Under the pieces are notes generated by a model, which was not told the origin of the DNA, did no database searches, and saw only the letters and a program-made list of their open reading frames with translations. From NCBI GenBank assembly GCA_050946375.1, contig JBMNUT010000007.1:82791-146790 (forward strand): 64,000 bases of DNA, written 5' to 3'. Positions 24,725-31,928 of the stretch are shown here, one piece after another. The first letter of the stretch is position 1. The number at the start of each line of letters is the position of its first letter. This DNA is from UBA1794 sp050946375 (GTDB lineage: Bacteria > Bacteroidota > Bacteroidia > Bacteroidales > Bacteroidaceae). Both the position numbers and the translations under genes were made by a program.

Positions 24725-25828
24725 CTAATGAACCTGCACGATTTGCGTCGGAGCCTGCTCAATGTTTCGCCGGTCAACCTGGCGTACCAGATTATTGGCC
24801 AGCAGCAGGAACTGTTTGCCCATAGGCGAATCGGAATTTAAGGCAATCGGCGTCCCTTCATCCCCGCTCTCGCGAATGCCTTGCACCAAAGGAATCTGGC
24901 CTAACAAAGGCACATTCATCTCTTCGGCCAGCTTCTTCGCGCCATCGCGCCCGAAGATATAATATTTATTGTCGGGCAATTCCTCCGGCGTAAACCAGGC
25001 CATATTCTCAACCAGGCCGAGAATCGGCACTGCCACCTTCTCGTTCGTAAACATATTGATGCCCTTTCGCGCATCTGCCAAGGCGACCGGCTGCGGCGTG
25101 CTTACCACAACAACGCCCGTCAGAGCCAGAGTCTGAACAATCGTCAAGTGAATATCGCTCGTCCCGGGAGGCAAATCAATCAGGAAATAGTCGAGTTCGC
25201 CCCAGTTCGCCTCGCCAATCAGCTGCCGGAGGGCATTCGAAGCCATTCCACCGCGCCACAGCGTAGCCTGGTCCGGGTCGACAAAGAAACCGATGGAGAG
25301 CAATTTCACACCATACTTCTCGATTGGAATGATTTGGTCGCGCCCATCGATACGCTCCGCATAGGGACGTGCGTCTTCCACCTGGAACATTTTGGGAATC
25401 GAGGGCCCAAATATATCAGCGTCCAGCAATCCTACCCGAAAACCCAGCTTCGTCAGCGCAACAGCCAGGTTGGCCGTCACCGTACTCTTACCGACTCCTC
25501 CTTTTCCCGAAGAGATTCCTACAATATTCTTCACCTTCGGCAGCATTTTCCCCGGCTTCGGCGCAGCTTCCTGCAAGGTACGTACGCTGATGTTGCCCTT
25601 GATTTCCACGTCGGGCGATACATAAGTCAAAATAGCCGTCTCGGCTGCCCGCACGACAGACTTGATAAACGGGTCGGTCGGCTTCTCGAAAATGAGCGAG
25701 AAGCTAACCTTCATTCCCTCAATACGGATGTTGTCATCCACCATCTCCGCCTCCACCAGGTTCTTACCCGTCCCCGGATAACGAACAGTAGCCAAGGCAT
25801 CCAAAATAAGTTTAGGATAAAGAGTCAT
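24725..25828 (-). CDS. mrp: Mrp/ApbC-type P-loop ATPase, Fe-S cluster carrier
   Basis: Mrp/NBP35-class ATPase that binds and delivers Fe-S clusters in the cytosol. The 367 residues comprise an N-terminal MIP18/DUF59 domain (LYPKLILDALATVRYPGTGKNLVEAEMV, about 1-90) and a MinD-like ATPase with the deviant Walker A GISSGKGGVGKSTVTANLA. It also has LLDADIFGPS and the LIDLPPGTSDIHLT switch. The CxxC cluster motif of many ApbC proteins is not visible, as in several Bacteroidetes homologues. Start 25828 (MTLYPKLILDALATV) matches the family; 25873 would extend into the upstream terminator. Confidence 0.92.
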   Translation of the reverse strand: MTLYPKLILDALATVRYPGTGKNLVEAEMVDDNIRIEGMKVSFSLIFEKPTDPFIKSVVRAAETAILTYVSPDVEIKGNISVRTLQEAAPKPGKMLPKVKNIVGISSGKGGVGKSTVTANLAVALTKLGFRVGLLDADIFGPSIPKMFQVEDARPYAERIDGRDQIIPIEKYGVKLLSIGFFVDPDQATLWRGGMASNALRQLIGEANWGELDYFLIDLPPGTSDIHLTIVQTLALTGVVVVSTPQPVALADARKGINMFTNEKVAVPILGLVENMAWFTPEELPDNKYYIFGRDGAKKLAEEMNVPLLGQIPLVQGIRESGDEGTPIALNSDSPMGKQFLLLANNLVRQVDRRNIEQAPTQIVQVH

Positions 25829-25854
25829 TTTCATTCCTTTCATATACAAAAATA

Positions 25855-25895
25855 TCCGCAATCGCTCCTCCACTTCGCAGAGGAACCATTGCGGA
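25855..25895 (-). terminator. Rubrerythrin terminator
   Basis: Minus-strand arms at 25895-25880 and 25870-25855 (TCCGCAATGG… / …CGATTGCGGA, 8 perfect outer pairs plus an inner GAGG/CCTC block) are followed by TATTTTTG. The same T-tract also resembles a -7 box (25847-25854) and could serve mrp. Confidence 0.75.
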
Positions 25896-25912
25896 CATTG
25901 CGTCTCAACCTT

Positions 25913-26485
25913 TTACACGTTGGTCTTCATTACTTCAAAATAAGCCTTCGGATGCTTGCAAGCCGGGCATAATTCGGGAGCTTCCTTACCTTCGTAGATG
26001 AAACCGCAGTTACGACATTGCCATACTACCACTCCATCTTTCTGAAAGACCTTGCCCTCTTCGATGTTTTTCACGAAAGCATTATAACGTGCCTCATGCC
26101 CCTTTTCCGCAATAGCGATGTTGCGGTACATCAAAGCTATCTCGGGGAAACCTTCCTGGTCTGCTACGTCGGCAAAATGAGGATAGTCCTTTGTCCACTC
26201 TTCATTCTCGCCGGCTGCTGCAGCCTTCAGGTTCTCAAGCGTAGACCCAATTACACCTGCCGGGAAACTGGCCTTCACTTCCACGTGGCCACCCTCCAGG
26301 TATTTAAACATCCGCTTGGCATGTTCCTTTTCCTGATCTGCAGTTTCCGTGAATATCGCTGCGATCTGCTCATAACCTTCCTTCTTGGCTGCACTTGCAA
26401 AGTAAGTGTAACGCATGCGTGCCTGCGACTCTCCTGCAAAAGATTGCATCAAGTTTTTCTCTGTCTGGGTTCCTTTTACGCTCAT
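25913..26485 (-). CDS. rbr: Rubrerythrin
   Basis: Non-heme di-iron peroxidase used by anaerobes to remove hydrogen peroxide in the cytosol. The 190-residue protein has an N-terminal ferritin-like four-helix domain with the iron ligands in SFAGESQARMRYTYFA, ETADQEKEHAKRM and AEKGHEARYNAF. The C-terminal rubredoxin domain has its four Cys in VWQCRNCGFIYEGKEAPELCPACKHP. It is complete and canonical. It is divergent from nudC; a -7 box lies 69 nt upstream. Confidence 0.97.
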   Translation of the reverse strand: MSVKGTQTEKNLMQSFAGESQARMRYTYFASAAKKEGYEQIAAIFTETADQEKEHAKRMFKYLEGGHVEVKASFPAGVIGSTLENLKAAAAGENEEWTKDYPHFADVADQEGFPEIALMYRNIAIAEKGHEARYNAFVKNIEEGKVFQKDGVVVWQCRNCGFIYEGKEAPELCPACKHPKAYFEVMKTNV

Positions 26486-26553
26486 AATCGTACCACAAAT
26501 TTAAATGAATAAAGATAAATCGTTTAGCAGACTCATAAGAATCTTCGCTCTTG

Positions 26554-26561
26554 CAAATGTA
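26554..26561 (-). promoter_or_regulatory. Possible rbr -7 box
   Basis: Minus-strand TACATTTG matches the consensus, but no clear -33 element is seen. The putative rbr and nudC promoters lie back to back within 58 bp. Confidence 0.55.
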
Positions 26562-26603
26562 AGACTTTCCACAGAAACTCCCGCCTTTTTGAAGTAGCTT
26601 TTG

Positions 26604-26611
26604 TACTTTTG
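26604..26611 (+). promoter_or_regulatory. Possible nudC -7 box
   Basis: TACTTTTG lies 20 nt upstream of the nudC start codon. The nearest upstream TTTTTG is only 12 nt away, so the -33 element is uncertain. Confidence 0.6.
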
Positions 26612-26631
26612 TCCCGAAAAAACGCTATTTC

Positions 26632-27408
26632 ATGAAATACTACTGGTTTTTATTCCACGAAGGGAAACTGCTCCTGCAAAAAACGGCTGCGGGCTACACG
26701 ATTTCCTGTGGTGAAAAGGCGCCTTTAGCGATAACCAATCCGCTCTTCGAGGCCGGAAACTGGAACGACACTCCTTGTAAAACGACAGAAATCGAAGCCG
26801 AAACATTCCCCGCCGAACACGACTTCCAATGGGTTGGCCTGCGGGAAACCTACGATTTCATACCGCTCCAGGCCTACCGGGTTGCCGGTAAGGCGTTCGA
26901 GCTTCTCTTTTGGGACAAAAACAGCCGCTTCTGCCCGGCATGCGGCACCCCGACTCTGCCCGACACGGCCATCTCCAAGAAATGCCCGCACTGCGGGAAA
27001 ATAATCTTTCCGCAAGTCTCTCCCGCCATCCTGGTACTGATTCACCGGGGAGCGGAAGCACTGCTCGTACATGCCCGCAACTTCAAGAAACCTTTTCACG
27101 GCCTTGTAGCCGGCTTTGTGGAGACCGGCGAAACGCTCGAAGAGTGCATCCGGCGCGAAGTACACGAGGAAACGACGCTGGAGATTACGAACATCCGCTA
27201 TTTCGGCAGTCAGGAATGGCCTTATCCCAGCCAGCTCATGATCGGGTTTGAGGCAGACTACGTAAGCGGCGAGATATGCTTTGCCGACCACGAGCTTACC
27301 GAAGGCGGCTTCTTCAGCCGCGACAATCTGCCGACACTCCCGCAGAAACTCAGCCTGGCCCGAAAGATGATTGACTCGTGGCTCGAATCGACTTCACCAA
27401 AGGAATAG
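26632..27408 (+). CDS. nudC: NAD(+) diphosphatase / NUDIX hydrolase with zinc ribbon
   Basis: NudC-type hydrolases cleave NADH/NAD+ and can remove NAD caps from RNA. The 258-residue protein has an N-terminal NUDIX-like region, a zinc ribbon FCPACGTP…KKCPHCGKIIFPQ (four Cys, about residues 101-124), then the NUDIX box GFVETGETLEECIRREVHEETTLEI (GX5EX7REUXEEXGU pattern, with T replacing the usual G). The family signature SQEWPYPSQLM matches the SQPWPFPxS motif of NADH pyrophosphatases. The 3' end is marked by a strong hairpin. Confidence 0.95.
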   Translation: MKYYWFLFHEGKLLLQKTAAGYTISCGEKAPLAITNPLFEAGNWNDTPCKTTEIEAETFPAEHDFQWVGLRETYDFIPLQAYRVAGKAFELLFWDKNSRFCPACGTPTLPDTAISKKCPHCGKIIFPQVSPAILVLIHRGAEALLVHARNFKKPFHGLVAGFVETGETLEECIRREVHEETTLEITNIRYFGSQEWPYPSQLMIGFEADYVSGEICFADHELTEGGFFSRDNLPTLPQKLSLARKMIDSWLESTSPKE

Positions 27409-27463
27409 CCGACAACAAACGACTGCCACTCCCCATTTCCCGTTTCCTAACGCTCCAAGCAAC

Positions 27464-27503
27464 AAGAAGTGCTTCCTCACCAACCGGCGAGGAAGCACTT
27501 CTT
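27464..27503 (+). terminator. nudC terminator
   Basis: A perfect 15-bp stem AAGAAGTGCTTCCTC / GAGGAAGCACTTCTT with a 10-nt loop is followed by ATTTTCTTTCG on the plus strand. It sits between convergent nudC and the ferredoxin gene. Confidence 0.88.
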
Positions 27504-27525
27504 ATTTTCTTTCGTCTTGTTCTGA

Positions 27526-27693
27526 TTAACCCTGGTGGATTGCTTCAGAAGGACAAGCAGCAGCACATGTGCCGCACTCCGTACACATTTCCGGGTCGAT
27601 ATGATAGATGTCACCCTCGGAGATAGCGCCCACCGGGCATTCATCGATACAAGTACCGCATGCAATGCAGTCGTCACTAATTACGTAAGCCAT
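27526..27693 (-). CDS. Small 2[4Fe-4S] ferredoxin
   Basis: A 55-residue protein, MAYVISDDCIACGTCIDECP… , with two complete cluster motifs: C-IAC-GTC-IDECP in the first half and C-TEC-GTC-AAACP in the second (CxxCxxCxxxCP twice). This is the clostridial-type bacterial ferredoxin used as a low-potential electron carrier in anaerobes. Length and spacing are canonical. A TACTTTTG -7 box lies 44 nt upstream, and the gene appears to be a single transcription unit convergent with nudC. Confidence 0.97.
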   Translation of the reverse strand: MAYVISDDCIACGTCIDECPVGAISEGDIYHIDPEMCTECGTCAAACPSEAIHQG

Positions 27694-27736
27694 TTTAATT
27701 CTAATTTTTTATAGAGTTAGTATGAAATTGTGGGAG

Positions 27737-27744
27737 CAAAAGTA
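27737..27744 (-). promoter_or_regulatory. Ferredoxin gene -7 box
   Basis: Minus-strand TACTTTTG matches the consensus; the -33 region has no obvious TTTG at the right spacing. Confidence 0.55.
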
Positions 27745-27788
27745 AGGCTTTTCGCAAAACCCGCCCCCATCATTACTGTTTAAAATAG

Positions 27789-28943
27789 TTAATCTTTCGA
27801 GCCTTTCTCGGAGACATCAGAGTCGGACAGAGGGAGCTCCTCGGAAGTTATCATTTTTATCTTCAGGTCTGGATTCAATACGGCTTTTATCAACAGCCTT
27901 TTATGCGTCTGTTCGCCCGAGTCGGCATGGGTATAAGCCAAATCCACCGGGAAAGCCGTATGATAACAGCTGTCTGCATCTTTCGAAGAGACGAAGTCGC
28001 CGCTTATAACGAAGGCCATATTCAGGACAGAACTGCTGTATAATTCGCGTTGGCTCTGGAGTACATCGGCTTCCGTCGCATTCTTCTTGGTATAGTACAG
28101 CTCTATTTCCGGCTCGAAAAAGGTAAGCAGCGCATTTTCGTCATTTCCCTGCACGGCCCGACAGTAGGCTTCCATCGTAAGTTCAACCTCCGTTTCCTCT
28201 TCAGCCGTCAGTTTCATGCGTTCCAGAGCCTGATATTTCATTTGGGCCTCGGCCACGTACGCTCCGCTCGGATGCTTTTCCAAATAGCGGGTATAAGCCT
28301 CTTCCGTGTTCTCCAGCGCCGTCTGCTCCCAGTCGAGGGAATCCACCTTTTGTGCAGCCTTTCCGGCATACATACCTTGTGGATACTGCGAAAGATACTC
28401 TTCGTAAGGCGCCACCTCACGAGCGTTTTCCACTTTGCGCCAGGCCATCTCGTCAGCCAGCTTCAGGGCCTGAAACAAAGAATCGGCCTGCTCAAAATGA
28501 GCCCCGTCGGGATAATCGCACATAAAGGCCGAAAGAGCCGAAAGCGTAGCCGAATCGCGTGCTGCCAGCCATGCCCGCTCCTCGGCGCTCTTGAAGGAAT
28601 ACCACGAATAGAAGCCCCATGCGCCTCCCAGGAGCAGCAGTACGACGAGTGCTACTAACAGCTTTTTCCAGCGGCGGGAAGACTTTTTTTCGTCGTTCAA
28701 AGGCGGTTCCGGATTTGATGCGGGGAAAATCGAAAAAAGCGGGGAACTTTCTTCTGAAAGTGCCGGCGCTTTTTCTTCGCCGGCGGCAGGGAGCGACGCA
28801 CCGCACTGGGGGCATTCCGATTCATCGCCTGCCAAAGGAGCTTTACACTCCGTACATTTCAACAACATCCCGCAATGGGGGCACTTTTCCGCATCGGCCG
28901 CAACAGCATTTCCACAGCGGGGGCATGAAACAGAGTCATTCAT
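27789..28943 (-). CDS. Double zinc-ribbon membrane protein with tetratricopeptide-like middle
   Basis: A 384-residue protein. Residues 7-48 form two zinc ribbons (CPRCG…CPHCG and CTECK…CPQCG). A linker of about 45 residues follows, then one TM helix (about 94-115, KLLVALVVLLLLGGAWGFYSWY). Next comes a helical repeat region with recurring Y-L-x-x-Y/H-P-x-G motifs (FMCDYPDGAHFEQADSL, YLSQYPQGMYAGKA, YLEKHPSGAYVAEA), and a C-terminal NTF2-like domain (EAYCRAVQGNDENALLTFFEPEIELYY). The topology suggests ribbons in the cytosol and the rest outside. The function is unknown. Residues 57-72 (GEEKAPALSEESSPLF) look like an in-frame unit of the dispersed repeat. Confidence 0.8.
   Translation of the reverse strand: MNDSVSCPRCGNAVAADAEKCPHCGMLLKCTECKAPLAGDESECPQCGASLPAAGEEKAPALSEESSPLFSIFPASNPEPPLNDEKKSSRRWKKLLVALVVLLLLGGAWGFYSWYSFKSAEERAWLAARDSATLSALSAFMCDYPDGAHFEQADSLFQALKLADEMAWRKVENAREVAPYEEYLSQYPQGMYAGKAAQKVDSLDWEQTALENTEEAYTRYLEKHPSGAYVAEAQMKYQALERMKLTAEEETEVELTMEAYCRAVQGNDENALLTFFEPEIELYYTKKNATEADVLQSQRELYSSSVLNMAFVISGDFVSSKDADSCYHTAFPVDLAYTHADSGEQTHKRLLIKAVLNPDLKIKMITSEELPLSDSDVSEKGSKD
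28725..28780. repeat. Dispersed short repeat inside a coding linker
   Basis: GAAAAAAGCGGGGAACTTTC, then TTCTGAAAGTGCCGGCGCTTTTTC: two unit-like copies in the linker of the zinc-ribbon protein, keeping the frame open. Weaker than the UvrD case. Confidence 0.45.
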
Positions 28944-29059
28944 TTTTCAAGATTCAGATAGGGGCATCTTTGTCCGTCCCGCCACAAAAAGACGGGAGCA
29001 GCCCTGTTTGCTGCGCAAAAGTGAAGATTATTTTCGGCATAGGCAATATTATGGCATTA

Positions 29060-29096
29060 AAAAAGAGGCTGGGGAAAAATATCCCAGCCTCTTTTT
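29060..29096 (-). terminator. Glycogen operon terminator
   Basis: A perfect 14-bp stem AAAAAGAGGCTGGG / CCCAGCCTCTTTTT with a 9-nt loop lies 54 nt past the GH57 stop, with a T-run on both sides. The flanking 28944-29149 holds no gene. Confidence 0.88.
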
Positions 29097-29149
29097 CTGG
29101 AAAGGAGGACAAGCACTTGCCCGTCGCCCATTTCCCGTTTTCGTGCAGT

Positions 29150-30604
29150 CTACTCTTGAGCCGTAGTCTCTTCGGGCTGCGGTTCTGCCTCGCCGGCAGC
29201 CTCCGCCTTGGCTCTCGTATGGCGCTTGGGCTTCTCGGCTGAAGCGGATTCTTTCTCCGCCTTGCCGGCAACAGCCTTCCGGTGTTGAGTGGCTTTCTTC
29301 TTTGCCTCTTCCAACTTTTCGTTCTTCTGCATCAGCGCTTCCACTTTATTCGTCAGCTGCTCGATTTCGATGCTTTGGTTGCGGATGGTCGTAAGCAGCG
29401 GGTTCAGCTCTTCCGTTTCGATATCGGCAGGATAGAGAGCGTCAACCCGACGAATGAAGTCCGCCAACACGTTCATGTAGTTGGTAAATGCGTCATAAGG
29501 CGAGTCGTAAATACCGCGGTCTATGCCCACGCCGGAGTTCTTGGTCGTCATGAAGCGGAAATGGTTGCTGGCCTGCAGGTAATCCCAGTCCTGCTTGATG
29601 CGGTGGTCATTACACAGACGTACCCGCTCTGCTACGCTGTACAGTTTGTTGAAGGCTTCTTTCTGCATCACATTACCCAGCCACGAACTTACGTCGCGCT
29701 CCTCGTCGGACCAGGAAGTGGGGTACGGAACATCGATCTGACCCACCGACTTCATGCGGCCGATTATCTCCGTAGGAGTAGAGAAGGTGATGCCGCGCTG
29801 CTTGGCGCATGCGGGAATGGCTTTCAGGAACTCCAGAATATTGGACGACAAGGGCTGAGCCATGCCGATGGAGGCCATGTTCATGAAAATGTTGATGACC
29901 TGTTCTTCTTCGGGGAAAGCGGCAATCCAGTCCGTATAGGTATCGGCAAACAAAGGATATTCGTTCCACTCCGAATTGGAGAAGCGCAAACTGATATCGT
30001 CCGACAGCTTAAAGTCGCGCAACAGGAGCTTCAACTCCGGATTCTGGTTGCAGTGATACAGATAGTGCGGGCTCTTCCATCCCAATACGTACTTGGCACC
30101 TTCAGTCAGCATGCCCTTGAAGCCCATGCTTGCTACCAGGCCGCCGATATCATCGGAGTACAGCATGTTGGTATTGCGCAACACTTTGGGCGTATAGCCG
30201 AATACCTGCTTCATCTTGCGGCACTGTCTCTTCACCTCTTCCTGGAACACTTCCTCGTCGATCAGGGAAGAAAGTCCGTGGGAATAAGGCTCGGCTATCA
30301 GTTCGCAGCAGCCGGTATTGACCAGATTCTGTATCTTTTCGATGACGTCGGGAGCATGCAGCTCCATGTGCTCCATAGCCACTCCGGAGATGGAAAGAGC
30401 CACCTTAAACTCTTTTCCGTAGGTATTCACCATCCAGAGCAGGGTGTCGAGCGTAGGCCGATAGGACTTTTCAGCCAAATCGTTCATGCTTGACTCGTTG
30501 GCATAGTCATCGTAGTAATAATGGTCGCGTCCTATCTCAAAGAAGCGATAACGTTTAAGGTGAAAGAAGTTATGCAGTTCAAAGAAAAAGCAAATCGTTT
30601 TCAT
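29150..30604 (-). CDS. Glycoside hydrolase family 57 protein (alpha-amylase / glycogen-active)
   Basis: GH57 enzymes are retaining alpha-glucanases or branching enzymes acting on starch-like glucans. The 484-residue protein starts MKTICFFFELHNFFHLKRYRFFEIG, where the first GH57 motif HxHQP is replaced by LHNF. The catalytic nucleophile Glu is probably in CCELIAEPYSHGLSSL. The last ~50 residues are an Ala/Glu/Lys-rich low-complexity tail after a short coiled coil (NKVEALMQKNEKLEEAKKK). No signal peptide is seen, so it is cytosolic. It is the third gene of the glycogen operon, 36 nt after the GT4 gene. Confidence 0.88.
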   Translation of the reverse strand: MKTICFFFELHNFFHLKRYRFFEIGRDHYYYDDYANESSMNDLAEKSYRPTLDTLLWMVNTYGKEFKVALSISGVAMEHMELHAPDVIEKIQNLVNTGCCELIAEPYSHGLSSLIDEEVFQEEVKRQCRKMKQVFGYTPKVLRNTNMLYSDDIGGLVASMGFKGMLTEGAKYVLGWKSPHYLYHCNQNPELKLLLRDFKLSDDISLRFSNSEWNEYPLFADTYTDWIAAFPEEEQVINIFMNMASIGMAQPLSSNILEFLKAIPACAKQRGITFSTPTEIIGRMKSVGQIDVPYPTSWSDEERDVSSWLGNVMQKEAFNKLYSVAERVRLCNDHRIKQDWDYLQASNHFRFMTTKNSGVGIDRGIYDSPYDAFTNYMNVLADFIRRVDALYPADIETEELNPLLTTIRNQSIEIEQLTNKVEALMQKNEKLEEAKKKATQHRKAVAGKAEKESASAEKPKRHTRAKAEAAGEAEPQPEETTAQE

Positions 30605-30640
30605 ATCAGACTTCGGTTTTTTAGAATTAAAAGAGGGTTA

Positions 30641-31909
30641 TTATCGATAATTTTGTAAGACGCTATCATAGATTTTACGCACCTTCCGTCCTGCATCTTC
30701 CCAAGTAATGCCGTCGACTTCCTTCTTCCCTTCTTCGCACAAGTATTTGTAGAGAGAGGGATAAGTGCAAATACTATAGATGGCATCAGCCATGGCATGT
30801 ATGTCCCAGTAGTCCGTCTTTATACATTTCGAGAGAATCTCGGCACAACCGGACTGCTTGGAAATAATTGTCGGCACGCTGCACTGCATGGCTTCCAAGG
30901 GAGAAATACCAAAAGGTTCGGAAACTGAAGGCATAATGTACACATCGCTCGACTTCAGGACTTCATAAACCTGCTTTCCCTTCATAAACCCTGGAAAATG
31001 GAAGCGGTCGGCTATCCCGCGGGTGGCTACCAGGTTGATCATTTGCTCCATCATATCGCCATTTCCCGCCATGACAAACCGAATGTTCTTCGTACGATCC
31101 AGCACCATCTTGGCCGCTTCTACGAAATACTCAGGCCCTTTTTGCATAGTGATACGGCCCAAAAACGTAACGATCTTCTCTTTTGGGTTTTTCTGGGGCT
31201 GAATATTCAAAATGTCCTGCGAGAGTGGAGTAACGGCATTGTGAACTGTGGAAACCTTGCGGGGGTCTTGGTAATAGCGCTGTATCACAGTCTGCCGAGT
31301 CAGCTCACTTACGCACATAATGTGGTCGGCATAGTCCATTCCGTTCTTCTCAATTCCGTAAACTACGGGGTTCACATTGCCTCTACTGCGGTCGAAATCC
31401 GTAGCATGCACATGGATTACCAACGGTTTGCCACTCACCTGCTTGGCATGAATGCCTGCGGGATAAGTAAGCCAGTCATGGGAATGGATGATATCGAACT
31501 GCTGTTGACGGGCAACGACGCCTGCTACTATTGAATAGTTGTTGATCTCTTCCTGCAAATTGTCGGGATAACGTCCTGAGAATTCAAGGCAACCGAAGTC
31601 GTCCGTATGGCGATAATTGAAATCGGCATAGATATGATCGCGCATATCATAGTATAATTGGGGATCCATGTAGGCCGAATAACGTGCCTTCACCTCTTCC
31701 CAACTTTTATCGCGCCATACGATGGGCACACTATTCATGCCGATAATGCGCAAAAAACTCTGGTCTTCATCGCCCCACGGCTTCGGTATGCAAAAAGTAA
31801 TCTCAAGATCTTTCTGAATGGACATACCCTTTGTCAATCCGTAACTGGCAGTTCCCAGTCCGCCCAAGATATGAGGAGGAAACTCCCAGCCAAACATTAG
31901 AACTTTCAT
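30641..31909 (-). CDS. Glycosyltransferase, GT4/GT5-like (putative glycogen synthase)
   Basis: A 422-residue GT-B fold glycosyltransferase. It begins MKVLMFGWEFPPHILGGLGTASYGL, the glycine-rich acceptor loop of glycogen/starch synthase-like enzymes. The C-terminal domain has VTFLGRITMQKGPEYFVEAAKM and the donor-binding motif MPSVSEPFGISPLEAMQCSVPTI (E-x7-E). Being between a glycogen debranching enzyme and a GH57 enzyme, it most likely elongates an intracellular alpha-glucan. The donor (ADP- or UDP-glucose) cannot be read from sequence. It starts 19 nt after the debranching gene. Confidence 0.88.
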   Translation of the reverse strand: MKVLMFGWEFPPHILGGLGTASYGLTKGMSIQKDLEITFCIPKPWGDEDQSFLRIIGMNSVPIVWRDKSWEEVKARYSAYMDPQLYYDMRDHIYADFNYRHTDDFGCLEFSGRYPDNLQEEINNYSIVAGVVARQQQFDIIHSHDWLTYPAGIHAKQVSGKPLVIHVHATDFDRSRGNVNPVVYGIEKNGMDYADHIMCVSELTRQTVIQRYYQDPRKVSTVHNAVTPLSQDILNIQPQKNPKEKIVTFLGRITMQKGPEYFVEAAKMVLDRTKNIRFVMAGNGDMMEQMINLVATRGIADRFHFPGFMKGKQVYEVLKSSDVYIMPSVSEPFGISPLEAMQCSVPTIISKQSGCAEILSKCIKTDYWDIHAMADAIYSICTYPSLYKYLCEEGKKEVDGITWEDAGRKVRKIYDSVLQNYR

Positions 31910-31928
31910 ATTCTCTTCCTCCTTGATT

